From Salimicrobium halophilum (GTDB taxonomy: Bacteria; Bacillota; Bacilli; Bacillales; Halobacillaceae), in contig NZ_FNEV01000013.1 of assembly GCF_900100295.1 (NCBI RefSeq), positions 1 through 47,182 of the forward strand: a DNA stretch of 47,182 bases. Direction: 5' to 3'. The notes beneath the pieces are model-generated. The model worked only from the letters and a program-made list of their open reading frames with translations. It did not search any database and was not told the origin of the DNA. Position 1 is the stretch's first letter. Each line of letters starts with the position of its first letter. Both the position numbers and the translations under genes were made by a program. Positions 32,812 to 43,260 of this stretch are shown here, piece after piece.

Positions 32812-33423
32812 TCACTTCGTATTTCTATTGTTCATCACTTCAGCTAATCGTTGAGAGTTCAAATCTTTCTCCTTATTAAGTTTATCAATAATGTTGTCAT
32901 AGTCTTCTTCACTTCGGTTTTGACTCAATTTATAGGCTGCTTGAACTTCTAGCACTTTTACTTTAAATCCAACAATACCTTTAGTTTGGTTTTTGGTTTT
33001 TGCAGAGAACTTCTCCCATAACGCTGCATTCTCACGGTGTTGTTCATACTTTTGCAATAGAGCCTTCAGGTCTTCCTGCAATTCTTGTTCACTCATAATA
33101 CTAGCCGTTCCATATACATGGACTGCCTGATAATTCCATGTCGGCACATTTTCAGACTTGTACCACGAGGATGAAATATAAGCATGAGGGCCTTGATACA
33201 TAACAAGAACAGGAGCATCGCCGAAAGTTTTCCACTGTGGATTCGCATAAGCGAAATGTCCAGTTAGATAATAGTCATCCCCTTTTTTATGTAACTCCAA
33301 AGGTAAGTGTGTCGCTATAGGTTTTCCTTCTTCTGTCGTTACGATCGTTCCAAAAGAGTTTCTCTGAATGAAGTCTTTGATTTCAACGAAGTCTGTGACT
33401 TTAAAATGCTTTGGAATATACAT
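32812..33423 (-). CDS. paiB: PaiB-like FMN-binding negative regulator
   Basis: 203 residues from the ATG at 33423 (AGAGG eight bases upstream; an ATG two codons earlier is too close to it). The sequence has the PaiB pattern: YIPKHF at the start, NSFGTIVTTEEGKPIATHLP, LTGHFAYANPQWKTF, MYQGPHAYISSSWYKSENVP, TWNYQAVHVYG. PaiB is a flavin-reductase-fold protein that in Bacillus subtilis lowers sporulation and protease genes when in high copy. It follows paiA directly, the standard pair. Confidence 0.9.
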   Translation of the reverse strand: MYIPKHFKVTDFVEIKDFIQRNSFGTIVTTEEGKPIATHLPLELHKKGDDYYLTGHFAYANPQWKTFGDAPVLVMYQGPHAYISSSWYKSENVPTWNYQAVHVYGTASIMSEQELQEDLKALLQKYEQHRENAALWEKFSAKTKNQTKGIVGFKVKVLEVQAAYKLSQNRSEEDYDNIIDKLNKEKDLNSQRLAEVMNNRNTK

Positions 33424-33444
33424 GTTCATTCACCTCTTTAAAGA

Positions 33445-33963
<519 letters not shown>

Positions 33964-33988
33964 TTAAACCTTTCGCTCCTCTCAATAT

Positions 33989-34441
33989 TCAATAACTTCT
34001 CTTGTTGCCTTTTTTAACAAATTCCCAGTCTTTTTCTAAATTTCCCCTTACTCTTTTAAGAAGGTCGAAAAGGTTTTCTATTTCTTCTTCGGATAACCCC
34101 GCTAAGGCAACGGTGTTAGAATGATCATTTTCTCTTTTTATAAAAGGAAAAATCTTCTTTCCTTTCTCGGTTGGATAAAGCTTTTTAATTTTTTTGTTAT
34201 GCTCAGCTTCTTTCTTAACTATAAAGCCATTCATTTCAAGTTTCTTAATCGAGCGGGCTGCAGTGGTACGATCTACTTTTATTAGCTCAGCTACTTTCTC
34301 TTGAATGATGCCCGGCCTTTCACAGATTCTCACAAGGTATAGATACTGTCCTCTCGTGAGGTCATATTCTTTGAATTCTATATTACTTATTGAATCTAAC
34401 GCCCTCGCTATCATTCCAATTTCACGTAGTATTTCCTTCAT
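33989..34441 (-). CDS. MarR-family regulator
   Basis: 150 residues from ATG 34441, fixed by AAGGGGG eight bases upstream. MarR winged helix: LTRGQYLYLVRICERPGIIQ, EKVAELIKVDRTTAARSIKK, LEMNGFIVKKEAEHNKKIKK. It lies first in the pai operon and is divergent from yczE; two perfect inverted copies of an 18-bp site fill the space between (34459-34530), so it very probably represses both directions. Confidence 0.88.
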   Translation of the reverse strand: MKEILREIGMIARALDSISNIEFKEYDLTRGQYLYLVRICERPGIIQEKVAELIKVDRTTAARSIKKLEMNGFIVKKEAEHNKKIKKLYPTEKGKKIFPFIKRENDHSNTVALAGLSEEEIENLFDLLKRVRGNLEKDWEFVKKGNKRSY

Positions 34442-34458
34442 ATTGACCCCCTTAGCAA

Positions 34459-34530
34459 TTTTTGTTGCAAATACAACATTTATCATCGTATACTTAACCT
34501 AACTTAATTTTATTGTATTTGCAACAAAAA
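34459..34530. promoter_or_regulatory. Twin MarR operators in the divergent marR-yczE promoter region
   Basis: TTTTTGTTGCAAATACAA (34459-34476) and TTGTATTTGCAACAAAAA (34513-34530) are perfect inverse copies, and each has internal dyad symmetry (TTGT...ACAA). They face the two divergent genes symmetrically. The left copy lies 18 bases before the marR ATG, the right one ends 29 bases before yczE. Confidence 0.8.
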
Positions 34531-34559
34531 AATATCGATCGATAAAGAGGTAGATTAAT

Positions 34560-35153
34560 GTGAAACTTTTCATTTATGTATTAGGAATCTTGATATTAAC
34601 CCTCGGCATTTCCTTCACGATACAATCTGACCTAGGGACTTCCCCTTTTGACGCCCTTTTGGTAGGGCTGTCTATTCACGTGGGGTTTACGGTAGGTACT
34701 TGGGAAATAATTATTGCTTTTATACTGATAGGCTGTAATTCGCTTTTAAAAAGACAAAAGCCAGAAGTTTTGGGGTTGTTAACAGCAGTTATAACGGGGA
34801 TTAGTATCGATATGTGGCTCTTTTTGTTAGAAACTTTGCACACACCCGAGCTATTGTACAGTAAAGTTGTTTATTTTGGACTCGGCTTAATTGTTATAGG
34901 ATTGGGTACTGCCATCTATCTACACACAAATTTTGCACCAATTCCGGTTGACCGATTAACGTTAATCATACATGAATTAACTAGAACAAATATATTTTTA
35001 TCGAGATCAATCATTTACCTAATATTTTTAGTGTTGGCCATGGTTTTCAAAGGACCAATTGGCATTGGAACTTTATTAATCGTCTGCTTAAGCGGTCTAA
35101 TCCTGAACTACTTTATGTCATTTACTAAAAAGGTACTGGAGCAAGCGTCTTAA
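34560..35153 (+). CDS. YczE/YyaS-like membrane protein
   Basis: 197 residues from a GTG start behind AAAGAGG. Five predicted helices: FIYVLGILILTLGISFTIQS, TWEIIIAFILIGC, VLGLLTAVITGISIDMWLFL, FGLGLIVIGLGTAIYLH and IIYLIFLVLAMVF/IGTLLIVCLSGLILNYF. SDLGTSPFDALLVGLS and NFAPIPVDRLTLII are the conserved repeats of the YczE family. In Bacillus, YczE supports non-ribosomal lipopeptide production, but its mechanism is unknown. Control by the divergent MarR protein is likely. A hairpin at 35206 ends it. Confidence 0.85.
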   Translation: MKLFIYVLGILILTLGISFTIQSDLGTSPFDALLVGLSIHVGFTVGTWEIIIAFILIGCNSLLKRQKPEVLGLLTAVITGISIDMWLFLLETLHTPELLYSKVVYFGLGLIVIGLGTAIYLHTNFAPIPVDRLTLIIHELTRTNIFLSRSIIYLIFLVLAMVFKGPIGIGTLLIVCLSGLILNYFMSFTKKVLEQAS

Positions 35154-35205
35154 TCCTAGTACGTTAACATAAGAATGCATCAATATAGAGTGCTTTTTCT
35201 GAGTT

Positions 35206-35264
35206 ATCTCGAAACTGAGTTTTCCGTTTTCACTGCCCTTAAACTGAAGACTCAGTTTCAAGAT
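35206..35264. terminator. Long-looped hairpin after yczE
   Basis: ATCTCGAAACTGAGT, 29 bases, ACTCAGTTTCAAGAT: 13 of 15 pairs match. No T-run, so it may be a processing or recombination-related repeat rather than a terminator. Confidence 0.45.
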
Positions 35265-35329
35265 ATATGCTTTGTAAAAGAACCTTGATTGCAAATAATT
35301 CACACTTAATCAACTGGTTATATATTACA

Positions 35330-35480
35330 TGTTATCAATTCAACCACCATGAAGCATTAAAATATTAAATAATCAGTTATCAATTTTATAATGGAATCAG
35401 TCCAAAACTTTGAAGTTTTGACACCAATAAGCTGATGTGATTAAATCAGTAGATAGAACGGTGTCATAACTTATGGTCAA
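35330..35480. promoter_or_regulatory. Likely res site of the resolvase
   Basis: The AT-rich gap before the resolvase holds several short dyads: AAAACTTTGAAGTTTT at 35404-35419, GGTGTCATAACTTATGGTCA at about 35460-35479, and TGTGATTAAATCAGTAG between. Serine resolvases of the Tn3 type bind three such subsites directly upstream of their gene. Subsite borders cannot be set by eye. Confidence 0.45.
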
Positions 35481-35497
35481 AAGTGAGGACGATTTTC

Positions 35498-36055
35498 ATG
35501 AAATTTGGGTACGCCAGAGTGTCGACAAGAGGCCAAGATTTGGAAGGACAGATTCAGGCACTTCAAAATGAAGGATGCGAAGAAATTTACCAGGAATTTG
35601 TAACGGGAACGAAACGGGAAAAGCGAAAAGAGTTCAATGAACTGATCGATCGATTAGATGAAGGAGATACATTAGTCGTGACGAAACTGGACAGGTTTGC
35701 GAGGTCGGCGAATGACGCGACGAGTATTATTGAGGATTTATTCGATCGAGGGGTACGGGTGCACGTCTTGAACATGGGAATTATCGAAAACACACCAACC
35801 GGACGGCTGATCTTTAATATCATGACCTCATTCGCACAGTTCGAGCGTGACATGATCGTCGAGCGTACTCAGGACGGGAAAGCTCTAGCCAAAAAACGAC
35901 CGGACTTCCGCGAAGGCCGGCCGAAAAAATATAATAAGAAGCAGATTGATCACGCGCTTCAGTTGTTGGAAAAGGCCTCATACCGAGAAGTGGAACAAAT
36001 GACAGGGATAAGTATGAGCACGTTGAAAAGAGCGAATAAAAAACTCCAAAAATAG
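35498..36055 (+). CDS. Serine resolvase/invertase (Tn3-type)
   Basis: 185 residues from ATG 35498 (GAGGA upstream; the ATG at 35483 lacks one). The catalytic serine is in [36 protein letters not shown] and [20 protein letters not shown] complete the domain, and a C-terminal HTH reads [20 protein letters not shown]. Such enzymes resolve plasmid dimers or cointegrates at a res site next to the gene. No Tn3 transposase is present, so the gene is either a plasmid stability function or a relic of a transposon. It borders the restriction module. Confidence 0.9.
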   Translation: MKFGYARVSTRGQDLEGQIQALQNEGCEEIYQEFVTGTKREKRKEFNELIDRLDEGDTLVVTKLDRFARSANDATSIIEDLFDRGVRVHVLNMGIIENTPTGRLIFNIMTSFAQFERDMIVERTQDGKALAKKRPDFREGRPKKYNKKQIDHALQLLEKASYREVEQMTGISMSTLKRANKKLQK

Positions 36056-36171
36056 ACTTTTCTTAGCGTTTTATTATACCTTTGTCTACTTTCTTCCTCT
36101 TTTCTTTAACCGATTGGCAGCAATCGAATTGAGGAGGGGGGGTGCTGTCTCTCCAATTTACATAGAAGCTT

Positions 36172-36717
36172 CTATAACTCAAAAAAATCCTGATATTCAT
36201 TGTCGTATATCCATTTTTTGAATTCATCCTTCCATATGGAATTAGCGCATACTTCGGAACATCCTCTCTTAAAGTAGTCAGACATTAATCCAGGAATCTG
36301 AGGAAAGTTCAACGTGTAATAATGGGTATCTGTTTTACTTGATACTTTTTTCCCGCACCAATCACATTTAAAAGACCAGTCCCTTTTTAGGTTCGATCTA
36401 AATTCTTTATAGCGCATATTGACTTCAGGTATAATAAACTTTCCATTTTCGTTCTGTTTAAAATCCTCATCGTGACTCATTGATGAAAAATACTTTATCG
36501 CCTTTATTTTGTTTACTCGTTCAATCCATTCTTGCGCGCCTTCCGCATCGTAAAACGCTATAGCCTTATTAATAATATCCATTAAACTATGTTCTCCATG
36601 TATGACTTGGTCTTTTGTAAGTATAAACCCAGCCTCATCCTCAAAAACAAATAGCTCCTCATTTCCTTTCTCACTTTTAGCTGAAACTGAAGATGGTATC
36701 ATTAATTTCTCAAACAT
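36172..36717 (-). CDS. Hypothetical protein with a zinc-knuckle-like motif
   Basis: 181 residues from ATG 36717 (GGAGGAGGAG upstream). CDWCGKK near residue 119 and, later, GCSEVCANSIW give a C-x2-C...C-x3-C set that may bind one zinc ion. The first 100 residues are a helix-rich domain with no known motif. I do not recognise it. It lies about 190 bases downstream of hsdR on the same strand and could belong to the restriction module as an accessory gene. Confidence 0.6.
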   Translation of the reverse strand: MFEKLMIPSSVSAKSEKGNEELFVFEDEAGFILTKDQVIHGEHSLMDIINKAIAFYDAEGAQEWIERVNKIKAIKYFSSMSHDEDFKQNENGKFIIPEVNMRYKEFRSNLKRDWSFKCDWCGKKVSSKTDTHYYTLNFPQIPGLMSDYFKRGCSEVCANSIWKDEFKKWIYDNEYQDFFEL

Positions 36718-36908
36718 TTTCTCTCCTCCTCCAAAAAAAGACGATATATCTTCCAAAAGCTTGCAGCTGCCTTACCACTCAATTGCGGGCGCTAACCCTA
36801 ATTAAAGCATTGGGCCCGCTTAAATTGAAGAAGATTTAGTTACCTCTCAAGCAGTTCTTTCCTACCCAGAGAATCAGTAGGAAGTCCAGAAGGTTTATTT
36901 ACAGGAAT

Positions 36909-39902
36909 TTATCCTTCCCTTCTCAACCCCTCATACACTTCATCAACCATGTCGTCCATAAGATATTCTTTAAATTCCGGGTCTTCGAGAATCTTCATAA
37001 AGAACTCTTCGTTGCTTTGCATGCGGTCTACGACAAAGTCCATAAATGTTCGGTTAAAACTGAATTTGAAATTATCTTTCGTGTTGTTCTGTGCTTTTTG
37101 GATAAGGTCCTCATTAGCTTTCATATCTTCAATGATCTGGTCTCTCGAGAGCTTATCAGCTTCGGTGAATTCCGTACCGAACCGTTCGTTCATCCGTTCA
37201 ATGATGGAAGACAGCCGTTCCGTCTCTTCTTCGCCACTTCCGGCACTGCCATGCTGTGAAGGAGAGAGGTGTTCTCCACCTGTTACCTCAAGCGTAATAC
37301 TTCCTTCGAAAGACTTTTCATTCCGATAATATTCCAGTGCCACATCATCGGAAAGATAGACCGGGTCTTCGGGTTTTTTGGGAAGCTTCTTTAGTAAGGA
37401 ACTGAGATAAATAAATCGTTTGTGCAACTCTACATCGGAGAAAGGACCAATCTGTAAGACGAACGCATACGTTCGTACGAATTTCATCGCGGAAGATTTA
37501 AAATGATCCTGCATTTCTTCCTCCAATTCACTGGTGAATCGTTGCACCCCAGGGTCCAACGCTGCATTCAACTGTCCCTGGAACCGGGCACTCTTCGAAG
37601 GCTGATCGCTGTATTCCAGATTCGCAACCCTATTCACTTCATAGTCCGTGTACACCTGCATGGCATCCAGTTCGTTCTGAAGATCGTACAGGATATTCGG
37701 GTCCGTCGCTTCTCCCAGTCCTGTCACTTCATAATAGGTTTGGAACGCACTCTGAATGGTTTCCGGATCATTGACGAAGTCCAGGACGAAGGTGTCGTCC
37801 TTCCCTTTGCACGTCCGATTTAATCGGGATAGGGTTTGCACCGCCTTGATGCCATCGAGAGGCTTATCGACATACATCGTGTGAAGCAACGGTTCATCGA
37901 AGCCGGTCTGGTATTTTTCTGCCACGATCAATACCTGATAATCATCGGAATGAAATTTCTCCGGCAATTCATTCTCACTTATGCCGTTCATGTCTGCTTC
38001 TGTATAGGAAAGCCCGCCGTCTTCGACCGTACCCGAAAAGGCAACCAGCGTCTGCAAATCGTTATAGCTTTTTGCTTTCAGATATTTATCAAACGCATGC
38101 TTGTACCGTACAGCGTGGAGACGACTTCCTGTGACAACGATTGACTTCGCTCGGCCATTGATTTTATGGCGAGTGACATTCCGGAAATGTTCGACCATGA
38201 TTTCAGCTTTTTGTGCAATGTTATGAGGGTGAAGTGAGACATACCGGGCAATCTGCCGGCTTGCCTTGCTCTTCGCGACTTCCGGATCGTCCTCGATATT
38301 CTTTTCAACCTGGTAGAACGTCTCGTAGGTTACATAGTTTTGTAGCACATCATGAATGAACCCTTCCTCGATGGCCTGGCGCATCGAATACAGATGAAAC
38401 GGTTCATACGTCCCGTCTTCGTTCTGCGTCCCGAAGTGCTCCACCGTTTTCGGCTTAGGAGTCGCTGTGAAAGCAAAGAAAGAGATATTCGATTGATCGC
38501 CGCTTTTCGCAATCTCTTGGATCATCTGCTCTTCCGCATCGGTCGCTTCTTCTTCCTCCAGCATGCTCTGTTCATAAGCTTCTTCCAATGATTTATTCGA
38601 AAGAAGGGCTGTCATGGCGGAGGACGCCTTCCCTCCCTGGGAGCTGTGAGCTTCATCAATAATGATGCCATATGTGCCCTGGTTGAATTCACCTACCTTG
38701 TCTAAGATAAAGGGGAACTTCTGCAAGGTCGTCACGATGATTTTCGTCTTGTTGCGAATCGCGTTTGCTAGTTGGTCGGAGTCCTCATCGATTTTCTCCA
38801 CCATGCCTGCTTTGTGTTCCAGTTGGTAAATGGCGTCCTGGAGCTGTCTGTCAAGCACCCTACGATCTGTGATAACAATGATGCTATCGAAGACGGGATT
38901 GTCTTCTTCATCATGGGTCTTCGCCAAACGGTGCGATAACCAGGAGATACTGTTGGTTTTGCCACTTCCCGCCGAGTGCTGAATCAAGTAATTTTTCCCG
39001 GCCCGGTGATCCTTTACGTCTTTCTCTATTTTACGTACCGCATCCAGCTGATGATAGCGAGGGAAAATGACGATTTCTTTCTCATCAATGATGTCTCCAT
39101 TGCTGTCCCGGATGTTTTCTTTCTGAACGTACACAAACCGGAAAAGAATATCCAGGAGGCTATCCGTTTCCAGTACTTCCTGCCAGAGGTAAGAGGTCCG
39201 GTAATTATCTTTTACCGGTGGGTTCCCTTTGCCCCCATCATTTCCCCGGTTAAAAGGAAGGAAAAAGGTGCTCCCTTTCTTCAATTGGGTTGTCATGTAC
39301 ACCTCGTCTGTATCCACGGCAAAGAACACCACCGCGCGTTTCTTGAATTGAAACAGAAGCTCGTTAGGGTCCCGATCTTTGCGGAATTGCTTCATGGAAT
39401 GTTCCACCGTCTGCCCGGTCAACTGATTCTTCAACTCCATCACAACCAACGGAAGACCATTCAACGAAATCATCATATCAATCGAATTACGATTGGCCGT
39501 ACTGTAATAGACTTGACGACTCACGGTGAAAATGTTCTGTTCATAGTTTTCGACGAGGGTTCGGTTCATATCCGTTGGAGGTTTGTTGTAGGCAAGAGTA
39601 AGAGAAACCCCGTAGTCTTTCACCCCGTGGCGCAAGCAGTCGATGATACCCCGACGCTTCAGTTCTTTATCGATACGATCCATCACTTTGTATTGAAAGT
39701 CGGCTTTATATACTTTTTTCAACCGTTCCATAGCTTTTGGTTGCGTCGCTTCGAAAAAGGAGAACAGGAGCTCCTGATCGATGGCCCACTTCTGAAATGT
39801 GGCAAGCGCCGACCCGGTCAGCACACGTTTTTGATACCCTGCCTGGATGAGCTCTTGTTCAATGTTTTCCTCAAACCCTTTTTCCGTCTTATCGATACTC
39901 AC
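36909..39902 (-). CDS. hsdR: Type I restriction enzyme, HsdR subunit
   Basis: 997 residues. An N-terminal PD-(D/E)xK nuclease (NRNSIDMMISLNGLPLVVME followed by LKN) lies near residues 138-162. The SF2 motor follows: Walker A HSAGSGKTNSISWL near 315, IIIDEAHSSQGG near 413, FFAFTATPKPKT, and VAEKYQTGFDEPLLHTMYVD with VQTLSRLNRTCKGKDDTFVL. The C-terminal 200 residues bind the methylase core. It translocates DNA and cuts far from the recognition site. It begins within the last four bases of hsdS, so the three hsd genes form one transcript, M-S-R. Confidence 0.95.
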   Translation of the reverse strand: MSIDKTEKGFEENIEQELIQAGYQKRVLTGSALATFQKWAIDQELLFSFFEATQPKAMERLKKVYKADFQYKVMDRIDKELKRRGIIDCLRHGVKDYGVSLTLAYNKPPTDMNRTLVENYEQNIFTVSRQVYYSTANRNSIDMMISLNGLPLVVMELKNQLTGQTVEHSMKQFRKDRDPNELLFQFKKRAVVFFAVDTDEVYMTTQLKKGSTFFLPFNRGNDGGKGNPPVKDNYRTSYLWQEVLETDSLLDILFRFVYVQKENIRDSNGDIIDEKEIVIFPRYHQLDAVRKIEKDVKDHRAGKNYLIQHSAGSGKTNSISWLSHRLAKTHDEEDNPVFDSIIVITDRRVLDRQLQDAIYQLEHKAGMVEKIDEDSDQLANAIRNKTKIIVTTLQKFPFILDKVGEFNQGTYGIIIDEAHSSQGGKASSAMTALLSNKSLEEAYEQSMLEEEEATDAEEQMIQEIAKSGDQSNISFFAFTATPKPKTVEHFGTQNEDGTYEPFHLYSMRQAIEEGFIHDVLQNYVTYETFYQVEKNIEDDPEVAKSKASRQIARYVSLHPHNIAQKAEIMVEHFRNVTRHKINGRAKSIVVTGSRLHAVRYKHAFDKYLKAKSYNDLQTLVAFSGTVEDGGLSYTEADMNGISENELPEKFHSDDYQVLIVAEKYQTGFDEPLLHTMYVDKPLDGIKAVQTLSRLNRTCKGKDDTFVLDFVNDPETIQSAFQTYYEVTGLGEATDPNILYDLQNELDAMQVYTDYEVNRVANLEYSDQPSKSARFQGQLNAALDPGVQRFTSELEEEMQDHFKSSAMKFVRTYAFVLQIGPFSDVELHKRFIYLSSLLKKLPKKPEDPVYLSDDVALEYYRNEKSFEGSITLEVTGGEHLSPSQHGSAGSGEEETERLSSIIERMNERFGTEFTEADKLSRDQIIEDMKANEDLIQKAQNNTKDNFKFSFNRTFMDFVVDRMQSNEEFFMKILEDPEFKEYLMDDMVDEVYEGLRREG

Positions 39903-41254
39903 GAGGACGATACCTCCTGTTCTATCTCCTTCTCCATCTCTTGTACGTCAATTTTCCCGGTCACGGCTTCATAGATAAGAGATTGACGATATTCTTTAAG
40001 CTTCTCTATAGCATTTCTTGTATCAGAAACAATACTCGAAATTTCAATGTTAAATTTGTTTATCCTATTTAAAATATATTCTTGTTCTTTGTAAGGGGGC
40101 GTAACTATAACTAGATTCTTTACAATCGTAGAATTAATTCCAGCCATGATGCTTCCCTTACTAAAAAGTTCCATTTGTATTTTAGATAGCATACTATCAC
40201 GGATTACTAGAGGAATATATTCAGGTACTACAACCCTCTCGTCTGGAGAAACTTTTAATAAATGCGAGTCCATGACCCCTACTTCTGCGTACTCCGGCAC
40301 AACTTCACATTTACCTATCGTTCCCATCATTGAAAATAAAACATCCCCTGGGCTTACTTTATAGGAGGCTAATTGATGAAACTTTTTTTCAGATATATAT
40401 TTTTGACCTATATGAAAATTTTGTTTAATCAAGTTCTCCTGACCATAAACTTTCACTCCACTATCACTCATATCATCGAGCTTTAGACTACTACCAAAGG
40501 GACCAATTTTTATTCCATTGCCATCATTTTTGTAAATATGTTTGAGCTTTTTTGTCTCCCAATGCTCAGGAATATCCCCGATCCATGCCACCCCAGAATC
40601 CTTCATCGGCACATCCGGATCCAACCCTTTCGTCACGGATTCGGTAATCACCGCTTGCCGCTTTTCTTCGAGCAGTTCAATCAATTTCTCTTTGTCTGCT
40701 ATTAAAGCGTCGATTTCCGAAGTTTTTTTATCAAGAAATTTCTGTATAAATATTTGCTGTTGTTTGCTAGGAAGAGGAATATTAAAATTCATAATCTCAT
40801 TCGGATTTATGCGCTGATGACTTTTTGTCACAGATTGAACCATTGAATTAAATTCATCAGCAACAATTTGGTTGGAGAGCAAATAATACAAGTAGTCTCG
40901 TTCAATTTTATTTATTGCTATAGGTACAAATTCTGTAGAGCAAATTGTATTTTTTTCTTGGGAGGTGACCTTTACAACCGTACCTTTTCTAGGGTTTAGT
41001 TTCGAAACCAATATTTCGTCCCCTTGAAGTAAATACTTATTGCTTTCAATATTATTTCCGTTCTCTACCTGGTAATCATTATTTTTTTGTACATGGGGGA
41101 TATTATAATAATTCCAAAAGCGACCCTTTATATTACTTACATTTATACTATTATATCTTTTTTCAGCTACTTCTCTAATCTTAACAATATCCCACGCATG
41201 AGGTATTTCTTTTATCCATCTGACTTTACTTTGTTTCATTGATTTCTTCGTCAC
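39899..41254 (-). CDS. hsdS: Type I restriction enzyme, HsdS specificity subunit
   Basis: 451 residues with two target-recognition domains. Each begins with a typical opening (RWIKEIPHAWDIVKIREVAE near residue 12; WIGDIPEHWETKKLKHIYK near 222) and each is followed by a coiled-coil spacer (KFLDKKTSEIDALIADKEKL near 170; DTRNAIEKLKEYRQSLIYEA near the end). It reads a two-part DNA sequence and sits between the HsdM copies. It overlaps hsdM and hsdR by four bases each. The central region of each half is AT-rich, as usual for exchanged recognition domains. Confidence 0.93.
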   Translation of the reverse strand: MTKKSMKQSKVRWIKEIPHAWDIVKIREVAEKRYNSINVSNIKGRFWNYYNIPHVQKNNDYQVENGNNIESNKYLLQGDEILVSKLNPRKGTVVKVTSQEKNTICSTEFVPIAINKIERDYLYYLLSNQIVADEFNSMVQSVTKSHQRINPNEIMNFNIPLPSKQQQIFIQKFLDKKTSEIDALIADKEKLIELLEEKRQAVITESVTKGLDPDVPMKDSGVAWIGDIPEHWETKKLKHIYKNDGNGIKIGPFGSSLKLDDMSDSGVKVYGQENLIKQNFHIGQKYISEKKFHQLASYKVSPGDVLFSMMGTIGKCEVVPEYAEVGVMDSHLLKVSPDERVVVPEYIPLVIRDSMLSKIQMELFSKGSIMAGINSTIVKNLVIVTPPYKEQEYILNRINKFNIEISSIVSDTRNAIEKLKEYRQSLIYEAVTGKIDVQEMEKEIEQEVSSS

Positions 41255-43260
41255 ATCATCACCTTCTTCAGCTTCTCTAGGATGCTCTCCTCAAGCTCCT
41301 GGATTTCACTCTTGATTTCCTCCGACGATCGAAGCTCCTGATACTGATAAAAGTGCCTTGCAAATGGAATCTCGTAACCGATTTTCGTTTTCTCCTCATC
41401 AACCCATGCATCAGGCACGTGTGGCATTACTTCACGCTCGAAATAGTCATGAATGTCCTCTTTGATAGACACGTTTTCGGTATCACGCAGATCAGGATCC
41501 GGTTCAACATCTCCCTTTTTATTCTTCACACATACCTCTGCCGTTTCATCCTTCTCGGACAACGCTGCCAGCACTGCTTTTAGCAACGGAGCCTTCATAT
41601 CGATACCAGCATTCGCAAACGCGGATTTCACTTTCTCGGTGAACGTTTCGCGATTTTTATAAAGCGTGCCGTCTTTCAGCTGCTGCAGTGTAGCAATGAT
41701 AGCCTCTTGTTTTTTCTTTCCGGCTTCTTCTTGGGCTCCGTCTTCCCCTTTTTTCTTCGATGTTGCAAGGTTTTGGAAGGCTTTTTGTTCATATAACCGC
41801 TCGATTCGTTCCTCATCGATTTTGAAGTTCAGCTTCAATGGGCGCTCGACGACGATTTTTTGATAACCGAAGTCTTCATTATCAAAAATCTTCACATTAT
41901 CGCTTTCTTTGTACGCGCCGTACATCTGGATAATTTCATTGATTTGGTCCGGAGAAATCTGATGCCGCTTTTCTCCGAGGCTCTTCCGCATCTTTTCGTA
42001 ATAATCTACAGCATTCACCAGCTGGATCTTCCCTTTCCGCCACGCCGCTTTATGATTGGTCAAAATCCAGACATACGTGGAAATTCCCGTGTTATAGAAA
42101 AGACTTGGAGGCATTGCAACGATTCCTTCGACCAGGTCATTTTCAATCATATAGCGTCGGATTTCACTTTCCCCGCTACCTGCGTCTCCCGTGAATAACG
42201 GAGACCCGTTCATGATAATCGCCAAGCGCGACCCTTGCGGGTTCTCTTCGTTCACTGGCTTCATTTTGGATACTAGGTGCTGCAGGAATAACAGCTGACC
42301 ATCACCGATGCGAGGCAATCCCGCACCGAAACGCCCCTGCATTCCTAAATCTGCATGTTCTTCCTTCACGACCTTCTCCGACGGTTTCCACTCGACTCCG
42401 TAGGGTGGATTTGATATCAGGTAATCGAATTTTTGCGTAGGGAACGCATCTTTGGTCAACGTATTGCCGAAACGAATGTTTTGCGCATTCTCCCCTTTGA
42501 TTAACGTATCCGCCTTACACATGGCGAACGATTCTTCATTGATCTCTTGCGCGAAAAACTCAAGCTCTGCTGATTCGTTCAATTCGTTCAGATATTCCTG
42601 GGCGATGGACCCCATGCCACCGGTACCCGCGCAGCCATCATAGAGCGTCTGGGTAATCCCAGGTTTCGTCAGAATCTCGTCATCCTCATTGAACATGAGT
42701 CCGACCATCAGACGTACCACTTCCCGTGGTGTATAATGGTCCCCGGCCTCGGCATGCTCCGAATACCGACGAATCAGTTCTTCAAAGATATATCCCATTT
42801 CAAGGTTAGATACGGTATCCGGGTGAAGATCGACCTCTGCGAATCGTTTCACCGTCAGATAAAGAACGTCATTCCGGTCCATTTTTTCGATTTGCTTATC
42901 AAAGTCGAAGTACTCGATGATATCTCTTGCCGTTTTCGAAAACCCGTTGATATAGTCCCGAAGGTTCTCCGCAATGTTATCGGAATCATTCAACAGCTTC
43001 TGGAAGTCGTAGTTACTGGTATTGTGAAAACGTTCCTTGGACTTCCGGTTCAAGATTTCCTCGCGAGCATCTTCCGGGAGGTGTTTGAATTGCTGGTAAC
43101 TCTCCAATACTTCCTCTTTCGTATCTTCCAACACGTTATCGAAACGACGCAACACTGCCATCGGTAAGATGACCTTCCCGTAATCTTCCGGTTTGTAGGG
43201 ACCTCTCAATATTTCTGCGATGGTCCATAAAAAGTTTACCTTATCCTGAAAATTCACCAT
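41251..43260 (-). CDS. hsdM: Type I restriction enzyme, HsdM methyltransferase subunit
   Basis: 669 residues. The N-terminal helical domain (NFLWTIAEILRGPYKPEDYG) precedes the methylase core with the AdoMet motif TLYDGCAGTGGMGSIAQEYL and catalytic motif IV DYLISNPPYGVEW, an N6-adenine type. A C-terminal 150-residue extension is longer than in classical HsdM and includes SEKDETAEVCVKNKKGDVEP. It methylates the host site and is needed for cutting. AAGGAG lies before the ATG. The Hanks-type kinase gene ends 194 bases upstream on the same strand. Confidence 0.95.
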   Translation of the reverse strand: MVNFQDKVNFLWTIAEILRGPYKPEDYGKVILPMAVLRRFDNVLEDTKEEVLESYQQFKHLPEDAREEILNRKSKERFHNTSNYDFQKLLNDSDNIAENLRDYINGFSKTARDIIEYFDFDKQIEKMDRNDVLYLTVKRFAEVDLHPDTVSNLEMGYIFEELIRRYSEHAEAGDHYTPREVVRLMVGLMFNEDDEILTKPGITQTLYDGCAGTGGMGSIAQEYLNELNESAELEFFAQEINEESFAMCKADTLIKGENAQNIRFGNTLTKDAFPTQKFDYLISNPPYGVEWKPSEKVVKEEHADLGMQGRFGAGLPRIGDGQLLFLQHLVSKMKPVNEENPQGSRLAIIMNGSPLFTGDAGSGESEIRRYMIENDLVEGIVAMPPSLFYNTGISTYVWILTNHKAAWRKGKIQLVNAVDYYEKMRKSLGEKRHQISPDQINEIIQMYGAYKESDNVKIFDNEDFGYQKIVVERPLKLNFKIDEERIERLYEQKAFQNLATSKKKGEDGAQEEAGKKKQEAIIATLQQLKDGTLYKNRETFTEKVKSAFANAGIDMKAPLLKAVLAALSEKDETAEVCVKNKKGDVEPDPDLRDTENVSIKEDIHDYFEREVMPHVPDAWVDEEKTKIGYEIPFARHFYQYQELRSSEEIKSEIQELEESILEKLKKVMM

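Noticed and set aside
35483-36055. Complete Tn3-type transposon
   Set aside because: Only the resolvase is present; no transposase and no terminal inverted repeats were seen.
38976-39974. 332-codon plus-strand frame
   Set aside because: Antisense to hsdR, whose catalytic motifs are intact in this stretch.
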